Positions 30,148-39,803 of a stretch of 53,922 nucleotides of DNA are shown here, piece by piece. Numbering within the stretch: the first letter of the stretch is position 1; every line of letters begins with the position of its first letter. Below the pieces are notes generated by a model, which saw nothing but the letters and a program-made list of their open reading frames with translations, did not search any database and was not told where the DNA came from. The position numbers and the translations under genes were made by a program. The stretch spans positions 1 through 53,922 of the forward strand of contig NZ_JACMNS010000150.1 of the NCBI RefSeq assembly GCF_014378415.1, read 5' to 3'. This DNA is from Aquabacterium sp. Its GTDB lineage: Bacteria; Pseudomonadota; Gammaproteobacteria; Burkholderiales; Burkholderiaceae_C.

Positions 30148-31914
30148 TCAAAGCACCTCGGAGGCGAAGTCCGCCAGGCGCGAGCGTTCGCCACGTGCCA
30201 GGGTGACGTGGCCGCTGTGAGGCCAGCCCTTGAACTTGTCCACCGCGTAGGTCAGCCCCGAACTGCCTTCGGTCAGGTAGGGCGTGTCGATCTGCGCCAG
30301 GTTGCCCAGGCAGATGATCTTGGTGCCCGGCCCGGCCCGCGTGATCAAGGTCTTCATCTGCTTGGGCGTCAGGTTCTGCGCCTCGTCGATGATGACGATC
30401 TTGTTCAGGAAGGTGCGACCGCGCATGAAGTTCATGCTTTTGATCTTGATCTTGCTGCGCACCAAGTCGTTGGCGGCGGCGCGGCCCCACTCGCCAGCGT
30501 TGTTGTCGCCCCCCTTGGCCAGCACTTCCAGGTTGTCGTCCAGCGCGCCCATCCAGGGCGACATCTTTTCTTCTTCCGTGCCGGGCAAAAAGCCGATGTC
30601 TTCGCCCACCGGCACCGTCACGCGGGTGACGATGATTTCGGTGTAGCGGCGGTCGTCCAGCACCTGGCTGAGGGCGGCGGCCAGGGTCATCAAGGTCTTG
30701 CCGGTTCCGGCCGAGCCCGTCAGCGTCACGAAGTCGCATTCGGGGTCCATCAGCAGGTTCAGCGCGAAATTTTGCTCGCGGTTGCGCGCTGCCACGCCCC
30801 ACACCGATTGCTTCTGATGGCTGAAGTCGCGCACGGTTTTGATGACGGCGGTCTTGCCGGTGATCTCGGTGACCTTGCCGTACCAGGGCGACGCGCCGGG
30901 CGTCTCCAGGTAAACGAACTGGTTGATCAGCAGCACCGGCACCATCGGGCCGCTGATGCGGTAGAAGGTGATGCCGCTTTGCTGCCAGCTTTCCATGCCT
31001 TTGGCGTGGCGCTCCCAGAAATCGGCGGGCAAGGGCAGCACGCCGGTGTACAGCAGGTCGCCGTCTTCCAGCGTCTTGTCGTTGAAGTAATCCTCGGCCG
31101 GCAGGCCCAGGGCGCGAGCCTTGATGCGCATGTTGATGTCTTTGGACACCAGTGCCACGTCGCGATCAGGTTGTTGCGTGCGCAGGGCTTGCACCACGCC
31201 CAGGATCTGGTTGTCGGCCTTGCCTTGGGGCAGGCCAATGGGCAGTTGCGCGTCCAGACTCATGGTCTGGAAGTACAGCTTGCCGCGCGCATCCTTGTGA
31301 CCAGTCTTGGACAGCTCGATGCCCACCGACGGATCGGACTGGCCGCGTCCCATGTCGGCCGCCAGTGCGTCCAGGTCGCGGCTGACCTGGCGGGCGTTGC
31401 GCGCCACTTCGGTCATGCCCTTTTTGTGGCCATCCAGCTCTTCGAGCGTGATCATGGGCAGGTAGACATCGTGTTCGTCGAAGCGGAACAGAGACATCGG
31501 GTCGTGCAGCAGCACGTTGGTGTCCAGCACGAACAACTTGGCGGGGCCGGCAGCGCCCTTGCGGCGGCGCGAGCCACCCAGCGTCGGGTTGGCTGCGGTG
31601 GCCGGGGTGCTGCGCATCGGGAAGGACGGGCTGCCGTCGCTGATCTTCTCGGCCACCACGGGGGCGGGCGTGCGCCGTTTGGGCGCTGTCGGCGCGGTGC
31701 GCGCGGGCGGCGTCAGGTCGGTGACGGTTTGCTTGAAAGCCGGCGTGTTCAAAGGCTCTTTGCCGACCAATTCCAGCACCGGCGCGCGGGCTGGTTTGGC
31801 GGGGGTGGTGCGAGTGCTGCTGCGGGCACTGGTTTTGGCAGGTTTGGGCTGCGACGAATAGTCGTCAGCGTTCAGCATGTCAGCTCGTTTGGCGGGCGGC
31901 TTGGGCAGGGGCAT
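30148..31914 (-). CDS. PIN-domain + PhoH-like ATPase
   Basis: FVLDTNVLLHDP PIN start; TGSAGTGKTLMTLA Walker A; IDEAQNLTPKQMKTLITRAG. Confidence 0.94.
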   Translation of the reverse strand: MPLPKPPAKRADMLNADDYSSQPKPAKTSARSSTRTTPAKPARAPVLELVGKEPLNTPAFKQTVTDLTPPARTAPTAPKRRTPAPVVAEKISDGSPSFPMRSTPATAANPTLGGSRRRKGAAGPAKLFVLDTNVLLHDPMSLFRFDEHDVYLPMITLEELDGHKKGMTEVARNARQVSRDLDALAADMGRGQSDPSVGIELSKTGHKDARGKLYFQTMSLDAQLPIGLPQGKADNQILGVVQALRTQQPDRDVALVSKDINMRIKARALGLPAEDYFNDKTLEDGDLLYTGVLPLPADFWERHAKGMESWQQSGITFYRISGPMVPVLLINQFVYLETPGASPWYGKVTEITGKTAVIKTVRDFSHQKQSVWGVAARNREQNFALNLLMDPECDFVTLTGSAGTGKTLMTLAAALSQVLDDRRYTEIIVTRVTVPVGEDIGFLPGTEEEKMSPWMGALDDNLEVLAKGGDNNAGEWGRAAANDLVRSKIKIKSMNFMRGRTFLNKIVIIDEAQNLTPKQMKTLITRAGPGTKIICLGNLAQIDTPYLTEGSSGLTYAVDKFKGWPHSGHVTLARGERSRLADFASEVL

Positions 31915-31944
31915 GGTGTTTCCGTTCCTTGGGTGGGCACAAAC

Positions 31945-31975
31945 AAAAAGGCCGCACAGAACACTGGGCGGCCTC
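31945..31975 (-). terminator. Rho-independent terminator-like hairpin between bcp and phoH
   Basis: Minus strand AGGCCGCC-cagtgttctgt-GCGGCCTTTTTG. Confidence 0.75.
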
Positions 31976-32155
31976 ACGCTGATCTTGCAGGCAAGCCAAG
32001 CTTGCCATTCGGGGTTCACAAAGGGGGCTGAGTCGGTACAAGCTCAGAATCATGAGTTGATTATGCACACTCCGTGTCCGACACATGGTGGTGTCGGAGG
32101 CGTGCAACATGCCTCTTTGTCACGCTTTGTGAACGGGCCTGTATCAACAGCCCGA

Positions 32156-32635
32156 TCAGGCCGCTTCTTTGTTCAAGTCCTTGACGGCCTTGAGCACGGC
32201 ATCGACGTGGTCGGCAACCTTGATGCCGCGCCATTCTTCGCGAAGAATGCCGCTGGCATCGATCAGGAAGGTGCTGCGCTCGATGCCCTTGACCTTCTTG
32301 CCGTACATGATCTTGTTCTTGACCACACCGAACATGTGGCAAAGCTTTTCTTCAGTGTCGGCAATGAGGTCGTAGGGCAGTTCAAGGTTTTCCTTGAACT
32401 TGTCGTGCGACAGGAGGTTGTCCCGGGAGACACCGAACACGATGGCGCCAGCCTTGATGAATTCCTTGTGCTTGTCGCGGAATTGCATGGCTTCGGTGGT
32501 GCAACCGGGCGTGTGGTCCTTGGGGTAGAAGTACAGCACCACGGTTTGGCCCACGAAGGCCTGGGGGCTGAATTTGACTCCACCCGTGGCGACAGCTTCG
32601 AATTCTGGCAAAAGTTTGTTGATGGCGGGTGTCAT
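32156..32635 (-). CDS. bcp: Thioredoxin-dependent peroxiredoxin (BCP/PrxQ)
   Basis: YFYPKDHTPGCTTEAMQFRD; FGVVKNKIMYGKKVKGIERSTFLID. Confidence 0.94.
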   Translation of the reverse strand: MTPAINKLLPEFEAVATGGVKFSPQAFVGQTVVLYFYPKDHTPGCTTEAMQFRDKHKEFIKAGAIVFGVSRDNLLSHDKFKENLELPYDLIADTEEKLCHMFGVVKNKIMYGKKVKGIERSTFLIDASGILREEWRGIKVADHVDAVLKAVKDLNKEAA

Positions 32636-32756
32636 GTTCTACTATTGATCAGCCTGCGTGAATAACCCGAGATTATAAAGTGCTTCTGGGCCGCCCCCCA
32701 AGGCTCGGAAGGATCTCCCCCAAATTAGGGGCCCAATGCGCTTTTCAAGGGCGTTT

Positions 32757-33131
32757 TCAGGCCTGAAATAGCAGCGCGGCGACCACGCGACGCCCCTCAC
32801 CCACCAAAATGTTGTATGTGCGGCACGCCGCCGGGGTGTCCATGGTCTCCACGCCAATGCGCTTTTGCATCAGCGCTTTCATCAGGGCGGGCGGGGCGAA
32901 TTTCAGGGTGGAGCCGCTGCCCAGCACCACCAATTCCGGGTCCATCAGCAAGATTTGCTCGAAATGAGCCTCGCTCAGGTCAGCGATGCTGGCCACGGGC
33001 CACGGCACCGGCGCCCCGCTGGGGGGCACAAGCACGCTGCCAAGGTGCTCCTGGCCATTGATCGACACCGACTGGTGGGTGTAGGCATTGATGACATTGA
33101 CGCCTTCAGGGCGGTCTGCTTGGAGTTTCAT
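32757..33131 (-). CDS. Mth938-like domain-containing protein
   Basis: MDPELVVLGSGSTLKFAPP, IGVETMDTPAACRTYNIL pattern. Confidence 0.82.
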   Translation of the reverse strand: MKLQADRPEGVNVINAYTHQSVSINGQEHLGSVLVPPSGAPVPWPVASIADLSEAHFEQILLMDPELVVLGSGSTLKFAPPALMKALMQKRIGVETMDTPAACRTYNILVGEGRRVVAALLFQA

Positions 33132-33226
33132 GGGGGCCCAAAGTGAGGGGGGTGTGGTTAAATTCTATTTCTTTGTCCTTTGCTGCCGCGCATTCCCTGC
33201 GTAATTCCGTCTCCGGAGACCCTGTT

Positions 33227-34450
33227 TTGAAGCCGATCACCAAGTCCAGCAAGCTCGCCAGCGTCTGTTATGACATCCGTGGGCCGGTCCTGGAAAAGGC
33301 CCGGCAGATGGAAGAAGACGGCCACAAGATCATCAAGCTGAACATCGGCAACCTGGCCGTGTTCGGGCTGGAGCCGCCCGACGAGATCGTGCAGGACATG
33401 ATCCGCAACCTGCCCAACGCGGCGGGCTACACCGATTCCAAGGGCCTGTTCGCACCGCGCAAGGCCATCGTTCATTACTGCCAGGAAAAGAACATCTCTG
33501 GCGTGGCGGTGGACGACGTCTACCTGGGCAACGGCGCCTCCGAGCTGATCGTGATGGCCTTCAACGCGCTGTTGAACGATGGCGACGAGGTGCTGATTCC
33601 CGCGCCCGACTACCCGCTGTACACGGCGGCCGTGGCGCTGTCCAGTGGCAAGCCCGTGCACTACCTGTGCGACGAGGCCAAAGAGTGGTATCCCGACCTG
33701 GCCGACATTCGCGCCAAGATCACGTCGCGCACAAAAGCCATCGTCGTCATCAACCCCAACAACCCGACGGGCGCGCTCTACCCGGACGACATCCTGCAGG
33801 GCATCGTCGACATCGCCCGCGAGCACGAGTTGATGGTGTTCGCCGACGAGATCTACGACAAGACGCTGTTCGACGGCCACACGCACACCAGCATTGCTTC
33901 GCTGGCCGACGACGTGTTCTTCTTGACCTTCAATGGCCTGAGCAAGAACTACCGCTCTTGCGGCTACCGCGCTGGCTGGATGGTGGTGTCGGGCGAGAAA
34001 AAACACGCGGGCGACTACATCGAGGGCCTGAACATGCTGGCCTCGATGCGCCTGTGCGCCAACACGCCAGGCCAGCTGGCGATCCAGACCGCGTTGGGTG
34101 GCCACCAGAGCATCAAGGAGTTGGTGGCGCCCAGCGGACGTTTGTGCCGCCAGCGCGACCTGGCCTACGAGTTGCTGTCGAAGATCCCGGGCGTGAGCGT
34201 GGTCAAACCCAAAGCGGCGCTGTACATGTTTGTGCGCCTGGACGCCAAGATTTACCCCATCACCGATGACCAGCAGTTTGCCTACGAATTGCTGGCCGAA
34301 GAAAAAGTGTTGATCGTGCAGGGCACCGGCTTCAACTGGGAACATCCGGACCATTTCCGCTTGGTGTTTTTGCCCAACAGCGATGACCTGGCCGAAGCCA
34401 TTGGGCGCATTGCGCGCTTCCTTGAGAATTACCGCAAGCGCCATGCTTGA
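33227..34450 (+). CDS. alaA: Pyridoxal phosphate-dependent aminotransferase (AlaA-type)
   Basis: KLNIGNLAVFGLEPPDEI, NPNNPTGALY, SKNYRSCGYRAGW; probable TTG start after GGAG. Confidence 0.92.
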   Translation: MKPITKSSKLASVCYDIRGPVLEKARQMEEDGHKIIKLNIGNLAVFGLEPPDEIVQDMIRNLPNAAGYTDSKGLFAPRKAIVHYCQEKNISGVAVDDVYLGNGASELIVMAFNALLNDGDEVLIPAPDYPLYTAAVALSSGKPVHYLCDEAKEWYPDLADIRAKITSRTKAIVVINPNNPTGALYPDDILQGIVDIAREHELMVFADEIYDKTLFDGHTHTSIASLADDVFFLTFNGLSKNYRSCGYRAGWMVVSGEKKHAGDYIEGLNMLASMRLCANTPGQLAIQTALGGHQSIKELVAPSGRLCRQRDLAYELLSKIPGVSVVKPKAALYMFVRLDAKIYPITDDQQFAYELLAEEKVLIVQGTGFNWEHPDHFRLVFLPNSDDLAEAIGRIARFLENYRKRHA

Positions 34451-34504
34451 ACAGGCGCCTGACCTGCGCCTGACCTGACAACGACCAAGACCTTTAAAGA
34501 TTCC

Positions 34505-35842
34505 ATGAGCTCCACTTCGCAAAAACCCGTTCAAGTTGGCCTGCTTGGCATCGGCACCGTTGGCGGGGGCACCTTCGCTGTGCTGCGCCGCAACCAGGCG
34601 GAAATCCGCCGCCGTGCCGGGCGTGGCATTGAGATTTCGATGGTGGCCGACCTGAACATCGAGCGTGCCCGTGAGGTCGCCGGCGAGGGCGTGACCGTGG
34701 TCAGCGACGCCCGCCAGATCATTGCCAACCCCGACATCGATGTGGTGGTTGAGTTGATCGGCGGCTATGGCATTGCCAAGGCCTTGGTGCTGGAAGCGAT
34801 TGCCGCTGGCAAGCACGTGGTCACGGCCAACAAGGCCTTGCTGGCTGTGCATGGCACCGAGATTTTTGCGGCCGCACGCGCCAAGTGTGTGATCGTGGCG
34901 TTTGAAGCGGCCGTGGCCGGGGGCATCCCGATCATCAAGTCGCTGCGCGAAGGCCTGACCGCCAACCAGATCCAGTGGGTGGCGGGCATCATCAATGGCA
35001 CCACCAATTTTATCCTGTCCGAGATGCGCGACAAGGGCCTGGACTTTGATGTGGTGCTGAAAGAAGCGCAACGCCTGGGCTATGCCGAGGCCGACCCGAC
35101 CTTCGACATCGAAGGCGTGGATGCTGCGCACAAGATCACTTTGATGAGCGCCATCGCCTTTGGCGTGCCGGTGCAGTTTGACAAGGCCCACATTGAGGGC
35201 ATCACCAAGCTGTCGGCGACCGACATCAAGTATGCCGAGCAGATGGGCTACCGCATCAAGCTGCTGGGCATCGCGCGCCGACAGGCCAATGGCATCGAGC
35301 TGCGCGTGCACCCCACGCTGGTGCCGATGCGCAGCCTGATCGCCAACGTGGAGGGCGCCATGAACGCTGTGATGGTGCAGGGCGATGCTGTGGGCACCAC
35401 GCTGTATTACGGCAAGGGTGCTGGCGCCGAGCCGACCGCATCGGCCGTGGTGGCCGACCTGGTCGACATCGCCCGCCTGCTGGATGCGGCGCCTGAGGCC
35501 CGAGTGCCTTCGCTGGCTTTCCAGCCTGATGAGCTGTCGGCCATGCCTATTTTGCCGATCGAAGAAGTGGTCACAGCTTTCTACCTGCGCTTGCGCGTGG
35601 CGGACCAGACTGGTGTGCTGGCCAAGATCACCGGCATCCTGGCCGACCAGCAAGTCTCGATCGACGCGGTCATTCAGCGCGAGGCCGACGAGGTCAGCGG
35701 CGAGGGCGGCAACCAGACCGACCTGATCATCTTGACGCATGACACGGTCGAGGGGCGCATGAATCAAGCCCTGGCGCAAGTGCAAGCCCTGCCCACCGTG
35801 CTGGCTCCCATCGTGCGCCTGCGCAAGGAAGAGCTGGCATGA
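34505..35842 (+). CDS. hom: Homoserine dehydrogenase
   Basis: VGLLGIGTVGGGTF, NKALLA, GIINGTTNFILSEM, C-terminal ACT-like region. Confidence 0.96.
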   Translation: MSSTSQKPVQVGLLGIGTVGGGTFAVLRRNQAEIRRRAGRGIEISMVADLNIERAREVAGEGVTVVSDARQIIANPDIDVVVELIGGYGIAKALVLEAIAAGKHVVTANKALLAVHGTEIFAAARAKCVIVAFEAAVAGGIPIIKSLREGLTANQIQWVAGIINGTTNFILSEMRDKGLDFDVVLKEAQRLGYAEADPTFDIEGVDAAHKITLMSAIAFGVPVQFDKAHIEGITKLSATDIKYAEQMGYRIKLLGIARRQANGIELRVHPTLVPMRSLIANVEGAMNAVMVQGDAVGTTLYYGKGAGAEPTASAVVADLVDIARLLDAAPEARVPSLAFQPDELSAMPILPIEEVVTAFYLRLRVADQTGVLAKITGILADQQVSIDAVIQREADEVSGEGGNQTDLIILTHDTVEGRMNQALAQVQALPTVLAPIVRLRKEELA

Positions 35843-37260
35843 AGTACATCAGCACCCGTGGCGACCAGACGCAGCGCGGCTTCTCCGAGATCCTGCTTGA
35901 AGGCCTGGCGCCCGATGGTGGCCTCTACCTGCCCACGTCTTATCCCCAAATCGACGATGCCACGCTTTCTAAATGGCGAGGCCTGAGCTACGCCGAGCTG
36001 GCGTTTGAGATCCTGTCGCTGTACATCGACGACATCCCCTTGAGCGACTTGAAGGCCATCGCCGCCAAGACCTACACCAAAGCGGTGTACGGCTTCGAGG
36101 CGATCGTGCCTTTGAAGAAGCTGGAAGACGGCGTCTACCTGCAAGCCCTGTCCAACGGCCCCACGCTGGCCTTCAAGGACATGGCCATGCAATTGCTGGG
36201 CAACTTGTTCGAGTACGAACTGACGCGCCGTGGCGAGCAGCTCAACATCCTGGGCGCCACCTCGGGCGACACCGGCAGCGCGGCTGAATACGCCATGCGC
36301 GGCAAGCACGGTGTGCGCGTGTTCATGCTGTCGCCGCATGGCCGCATGAGTTCTTTCCAGCAGGCGCAGATGTTCAGCCTGCAAGACCCCAACATCCACA
36401 ACCTGGCGGTTGAAGGTGTGTTCGATGATTGTCAGGACATCGTCAAGGCCGTGTCCAACGACCTGGAGTTCAAGCGCAAGTACAAGATCGGCACGGTCAA
36501 CTCGATCAACTGGGCGCGCTTGCTGGCCCAGGTGGTGTACTACTTTGCCGGGTACTTTCAAGCCACCAAGACCAACGCCGAGAAGGTCAGCTTCACGGTG
36601 CCTTCGGGCAACTTTGGCAACATCTGCGCGGGGCACGTGGCCCGCATGATGGGCCTGCCGGTGCACGAGTTGGTGGCCGCCACCAATGAGAACGACGTGC
36701 TCGACGAGTTTTTCCGCACCGGCACCTACCGCGTGCGCAAGGGCGCTGAAACGTATGAAACGTCCAGCCCATCGATGGACATCTCCAAGGCGTCCAACTT
36801 CGAGCGCTTTGTGTTCGACCTGTTGGGGCGCGATGGCGCGCGCGTCAAGGCTTTGTTCAAGGACGAGGTCGAGGTGAAAGGCTCCTTCCAGGTCAGCGCC
36901 GACGAGTTCAAGAGCGCGGCCCAGTATGGCTTTGCCTCGGGCAAGAGCACGCACGCCGACCGCCTCAAGACCATCAAAGACACTTTCGATCGCTTTGACG
37001 TGATGGTGGACACCCACACGGCCGACGGCCTGAAAGTGGCGCGCGAGCACCTCACGCCCGGCGTGCCCATGCTGGTGCTGGAAACCGCCTTGCCCGTCAA
37101 GTTCGCCGAGGCCATTTTTGAAGCCACGGGCCGCCATCCCGAGCGCCCGCACTGGATCGCCGGGCTCGATGGCCTGGAAGACCGCCCCAAGCGCTTCACC
37201 GTGATGCCGGCCGATGTGGGCATGGTCAAGGACTACGTCATCCGCCATTGCCAGGACTGA
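35839..37260 (+). CDS. thrC: Threonine synthase
   Basis: MKYISTRGD, PTLAFKDMAMQLLG, ATSGDTGSAA, VPSGNFGNICAGH. Confidence 0.96.
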   Translation: MKYISTRGDQTQRGFSEILLEGLAPDGGLYLPTSYPQIDDATLSKWRGLSYAELAFEILSLYIDDIPLSDLKAIAAKTYTKAVYGFEAIVPLKKLEDGVYLQALSNGPTLAFKDMAMQLLGNLFEYELTRRGEQLNILGATSGDTGSAAEYAMRGKHGVRVFMLSPHGRMSSFQQAQMFSLQDPNIHNLAVEGVFDDCQDIVKAVSNDLEFKRKYKIGTVNSINWARLLAQVVYYFAGYFQATKTNAEKVSFTVPSGNFGNICAGHVARMMGLPVHELVAATNENDVLDEFFRTGTYRVRKGAETYETSSPSMDISKASNFERFVFDLLGRDGARVKALFKDEVEVKGSFQVSADEFKSAAQYGFASGKSTHADRLKTIKDTFDRFDVMVDTHTADGLKVAREHLTPGVPMLVLETALPVKFAEAIFEATGRHPERPHWIAGLDGLEDRPKRFTVMPADVGMVKDYVIRHCQD

Positions 37261-37269
37261 GGTCGCGCC

Positions 37270-38535
37270 ATGGCCAGCCACGTGCCCAACAAAGCCCTGA
37301 TGCCGCTGGACGATGCGCTGCAGGGGTTGGGTGAAGCCCTGCACGCGCATGAGGAGCTGGCCGCCGAGGTGATCGACAGCTTCGAGGCCCTGGGCCGGGT
37401 GCTGGCCGATGACCTGGTGTCCCCCGTGGACGTGCCGCCGCTGGACAACAGTGCGATGGACGGCTATGCCGTTCGCTGCGCGGACGTGCCCACCGATGGC
37501 GTGGCTTTGCCGCAGTCGCAGCGCGTGGCGGCGGGGCAGTTGGGGGTTGAACTGGCGCCGGGCACCTGTGCCCGCATTTTCACGGGGGCACCGGTGCCTC
37601 AGGGCGCTGATGCGGTGGTCATGCAAGAGCAATGCGAAGCAGGCCCTGATGCCGTTCGCTTCCTGACGGCGCCCACGCTGGGGCAGAACATCCGCCGTCG
37701 AGGCGAAGACATCGCCCAGGGTGCGACGGTGCTGTCGCGCGGTTTGCGGCTGTCGCCTGCGGCTTTGGGCGTGGCGGCATCGGTCGGGGCGGCCAGCTTG
37801 ACGGTGTTCAAGCAACCCCGCGTGGCGGTGCTCACCACAGGCAACGAACTGGTCATGCCGGGCCAAGCTTTGCCGGCGGGCGCCATTTACAACTCCAATC
37901 GCCACATGCTGCGCGGCCTGATCCAGGCGACGGGTGCGCGCAGCAGCGACTTGGGGCTGATCCCCGACGATCTGGCCACCACGCGCACCAAGCTGCGCCA
38001 GGCCGCGCAAGACCACGACCTGATACTGACCAGCGGCGGCGTGTCGGTGGGCGAGGAAGATCACCTCAAGGCCGCTGTGCACGCCGAGGGCGAGTTGCAC
38101 TTCTGGCAACTGGCCATCAAGCCCGGCAAGCCCTTCGTGTTCGGCCGCATTCGCCGGGCGGATGGTTCGCACGCGCTCTACATGGGCCTGCCAGGCAACC
38201 CGGCGGCCAGTTTTGTCACTTTTTTGCTCCTGGTGCGGCCCGTGCTGGGCCTGCTCGCGGGCGAGCCCTGGTGTTGGCCCGCGCCCACTTCGCTGCGTGC
38301 TGATTTCGATTGGCCCATCGCCGACAAGCGCCGCGAGTTCGTGCGCGTGCGGCGCAACGAGTCGGGTGGTGTCAACCTCTATCCGCACCAGGGATCGGGC
38401 GTGCTGACCTCGGCTGTGTGGGCCGATGGCCTGGTCGATTTGGCGCCTGGGCAAACTGTTCAGCGCGGCGACGTGGTGTCTTTCGTGGCCTTGTCAGACT
38501 GGCTGGCCCCGCCTGCAACACAATGCCAAGGCTGA
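37270..38535 (+). CDS. moeA: Molybdopterin molybdenumtransferase
   Basis: LDNSAMDGYAVR, IFTGAPVPQGADAVV, LTSGGVSVGEEDH, GLPGNPAAS. Confidence 0.95.
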   Translation: MASHVPNKALMPLDDALQGLGEALHAHEELAAEVIDSFEALGRVLADDLVSPVDVPPLDNSAMDGYAVRCADVPTDGVALPQSQRVAAGQLGVELAPGTCARIFTGAPVPQGADAVVMQEQCEAGPDAVRFLTAPTLGQNIRRRGEDIAQGATVLSRGLRLSPAALGVAASVGAASLTVFKQPRVAVLTTGNELVMPGQALPAGAIYNSNRHMLRGLIQATGARSSDLGLIPDDLATTRTKLRQAAQDHDLILTSGGVSVGEEDHLKAAVHAEGELHFWQLAIKPGKPFVFGRIRRADGSHALYMGLPGNPAASFVTFLLLVRPVLGLLAGEPWCWPAPTSLRADFDWPIADKRREFVRVRRNESGGVNLYPHQGSGVLTSAVWADGLVDLAPGQTVQRGDVVSFVALSDWLAPPATQCQG

Positions 38536-38557
38536 GGCCAGGCATGAGGCTGCCGCG

Positions 38558-38824
38558 ATGAAAATCACCGTGCGCTATTTCGCCCAGGTCAGAGAGCTGC
38601 TGGGCCCGGGTGAAGACCTGCATTGGCTGGCCGACGCTACCGATGTGCCTGCAACCGTGGGTGAACTAAGGCAATGGCTGATCGGTCGCTCGCCCCAACA
38701 TGCCCAGGCGCTGGACGCCAGCTTGCCACTGCGCGCGGCCTGCAATCAGTTGATGTGCTCGGCCCAGGAGCCTTTGCCGGGCGGCGCGGAAATCGCGTTC
38801 TTCCCACCCGTGACGGGGGGCTGA
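38558..38824 (+). CDS. moaD: Molybdopterin synthase sulfur carrier subunit
   Basis: MKITVRYFAQVRELLG; C-terminal FFPPVTGG. Confidence 0.94.
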   Translation: MKITVRYFAQVRELLGPGEDLHWLADATDVPATVGELRQWLIGRSPQHAQALDASLPLRAACNQLMCSAQEPLPGGAEIAFFPPVTGG

Positions 38825-39315
38825 TGACCATGGCCGCGGCGCGCGTGTCAATACAGGCGGGCGATTTCGACTTGTCGAGCGAAGTGGCCCTGCTGCGCAG
38901 CCAGGACGGCCAGATTGGCGCGGTGGTGAGCTTCGTGGGCACCGTGCGTGAATGGCTGTTGTCGGCCGATGGCGCCGCTGCCGATCCGCAGGCCTGCCTG
39001 GAGTTGGAGCACTACCCCGGCATGACCGAATCCGCCATCGACGCCATGATCGATGAAGCCCAGCGCCGGTTTGACCTGCGCGGCGTGCGCGTCATTCACC
39101 GGGTGGGGCGCTTGGCCGTGGGCGAGCAGATCGTGCTGGTGTTGACGGCCTCCAGCCACCGGGGCCAGGCTTTCGCCGCGTGCGAATTCCTGATGGACTG
39201 GCTCAAGACCCAGGCGCCCTTCTGGAAAAAGGAAATCTCCGCCACAGGTTCGCGCTGGGTTGAGGCCAAGGTCAGCGACGACGAAGCGCTGGCGCGCTGG
39301 GGAGCCCTGCCATGA
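38824..39315 (+). CDS. moaE: Molybdopterin synthase catalytic subunit
   Basis: GAVVSFVGTVRE, LELEHYPGMTE, IHRVGRLAVGE, KTQAPFWKKE. Confidence 0.94.
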   Translation: MTMAAARVSIQAGDFDLSSEVALLRSQDGQIGAVVSFVGTVREWLLSADGAAADPQACLELEHYPGMTESAIDAMIDEAQRRFDLRGVRVIHRVGRLAVGEQIVLVLTASSHRGQAFAACEFLMDWLKTQAPFWKKEISATGSRWVEAKVSDDEALARWGALP

Positions 39316-39692
39316 GCCAATGGATGTTAGGTGCCGCCGTGGCCACGGGCGCCGTGTTGGGTGCCTTGCTGCGTTGGGGCGCCGGTTTGTGGCTCAATTC
39401 GGGGTGGGCGGGCTTTCCGATCGGGACGCTGGCGGTCAACGCCGTCGGCGGCTTGCTGGCGGGCATGGCCTTAGTCGCCTTTGGCCGTTACCCCAATGAG
39501 CCCCTGCGCTTGTTGCTGGTGACGGGTTTTCTCGGTGGTTTGACAACGTTCTCGACTTTTTCCGCAGAATCGCTGTCGTTGCTGGAAAAAGGGCGCTTTG
39601 ACCTGGCGGCATTCCACACCACCGCCCACGTGCTGGGCGCCCTGGCCTGTGCCGCCGTGGGTGCGCGCGCCATGCGCTGGTACCTCGCTTAA
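39312..39692 (+). CDS. crcB: Fluoride channel CrcB/Fluc
   Basis: GALLRWGAGLW, GTLAVNAVGGLLAG, TGFLGGLTTFSTFS. Confidence 0.93.
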   Translation: MSQWMLGAAVATGAVLGALLRWGAGLWLNSGWAGFPIGTLAVNAVGGLLAGMALVAFGRYPNEPLRLLLVTGFLGGLTTFSTFSAESLSLLEKGRFDLAAFHTTAHVLGALACAAVGARAMRWYLA

Positions 39693-39803
39693 CGGTCGGT
39701 CAACGCCCCGGCTGGTATTTCCCCTTCTTTTCACCATTTGGCATTGAAGGGCAGCGCCCAAACTGCCGATAAGGTCTGATCTGACTGCTTTCGAGCTGGG
39801 CGA

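Noticed and set aside
34451-34478. Tandem 11-mer GCGCCTGACCT x2 before hom
   Set aside because: Only two short copies; likely slippage duplication.
33158-38454. Very long antisense ORFs (875 and 896 aa, minus strand) opposite alaA/hom/thrC/moeA
   Set aside because: They lie opposite well-conserved genes, are His/Gln/Val-rich without recognisable domains, and are expected from codon bias in GC-rich DNA.
39200-39312. Possible fluoride riboswitch ahead of crcB
   Set aside because: crcB overlaps the moaE end (ATGA-type coupling), leaving no leader, and no riboswitch-like fold was apparent.
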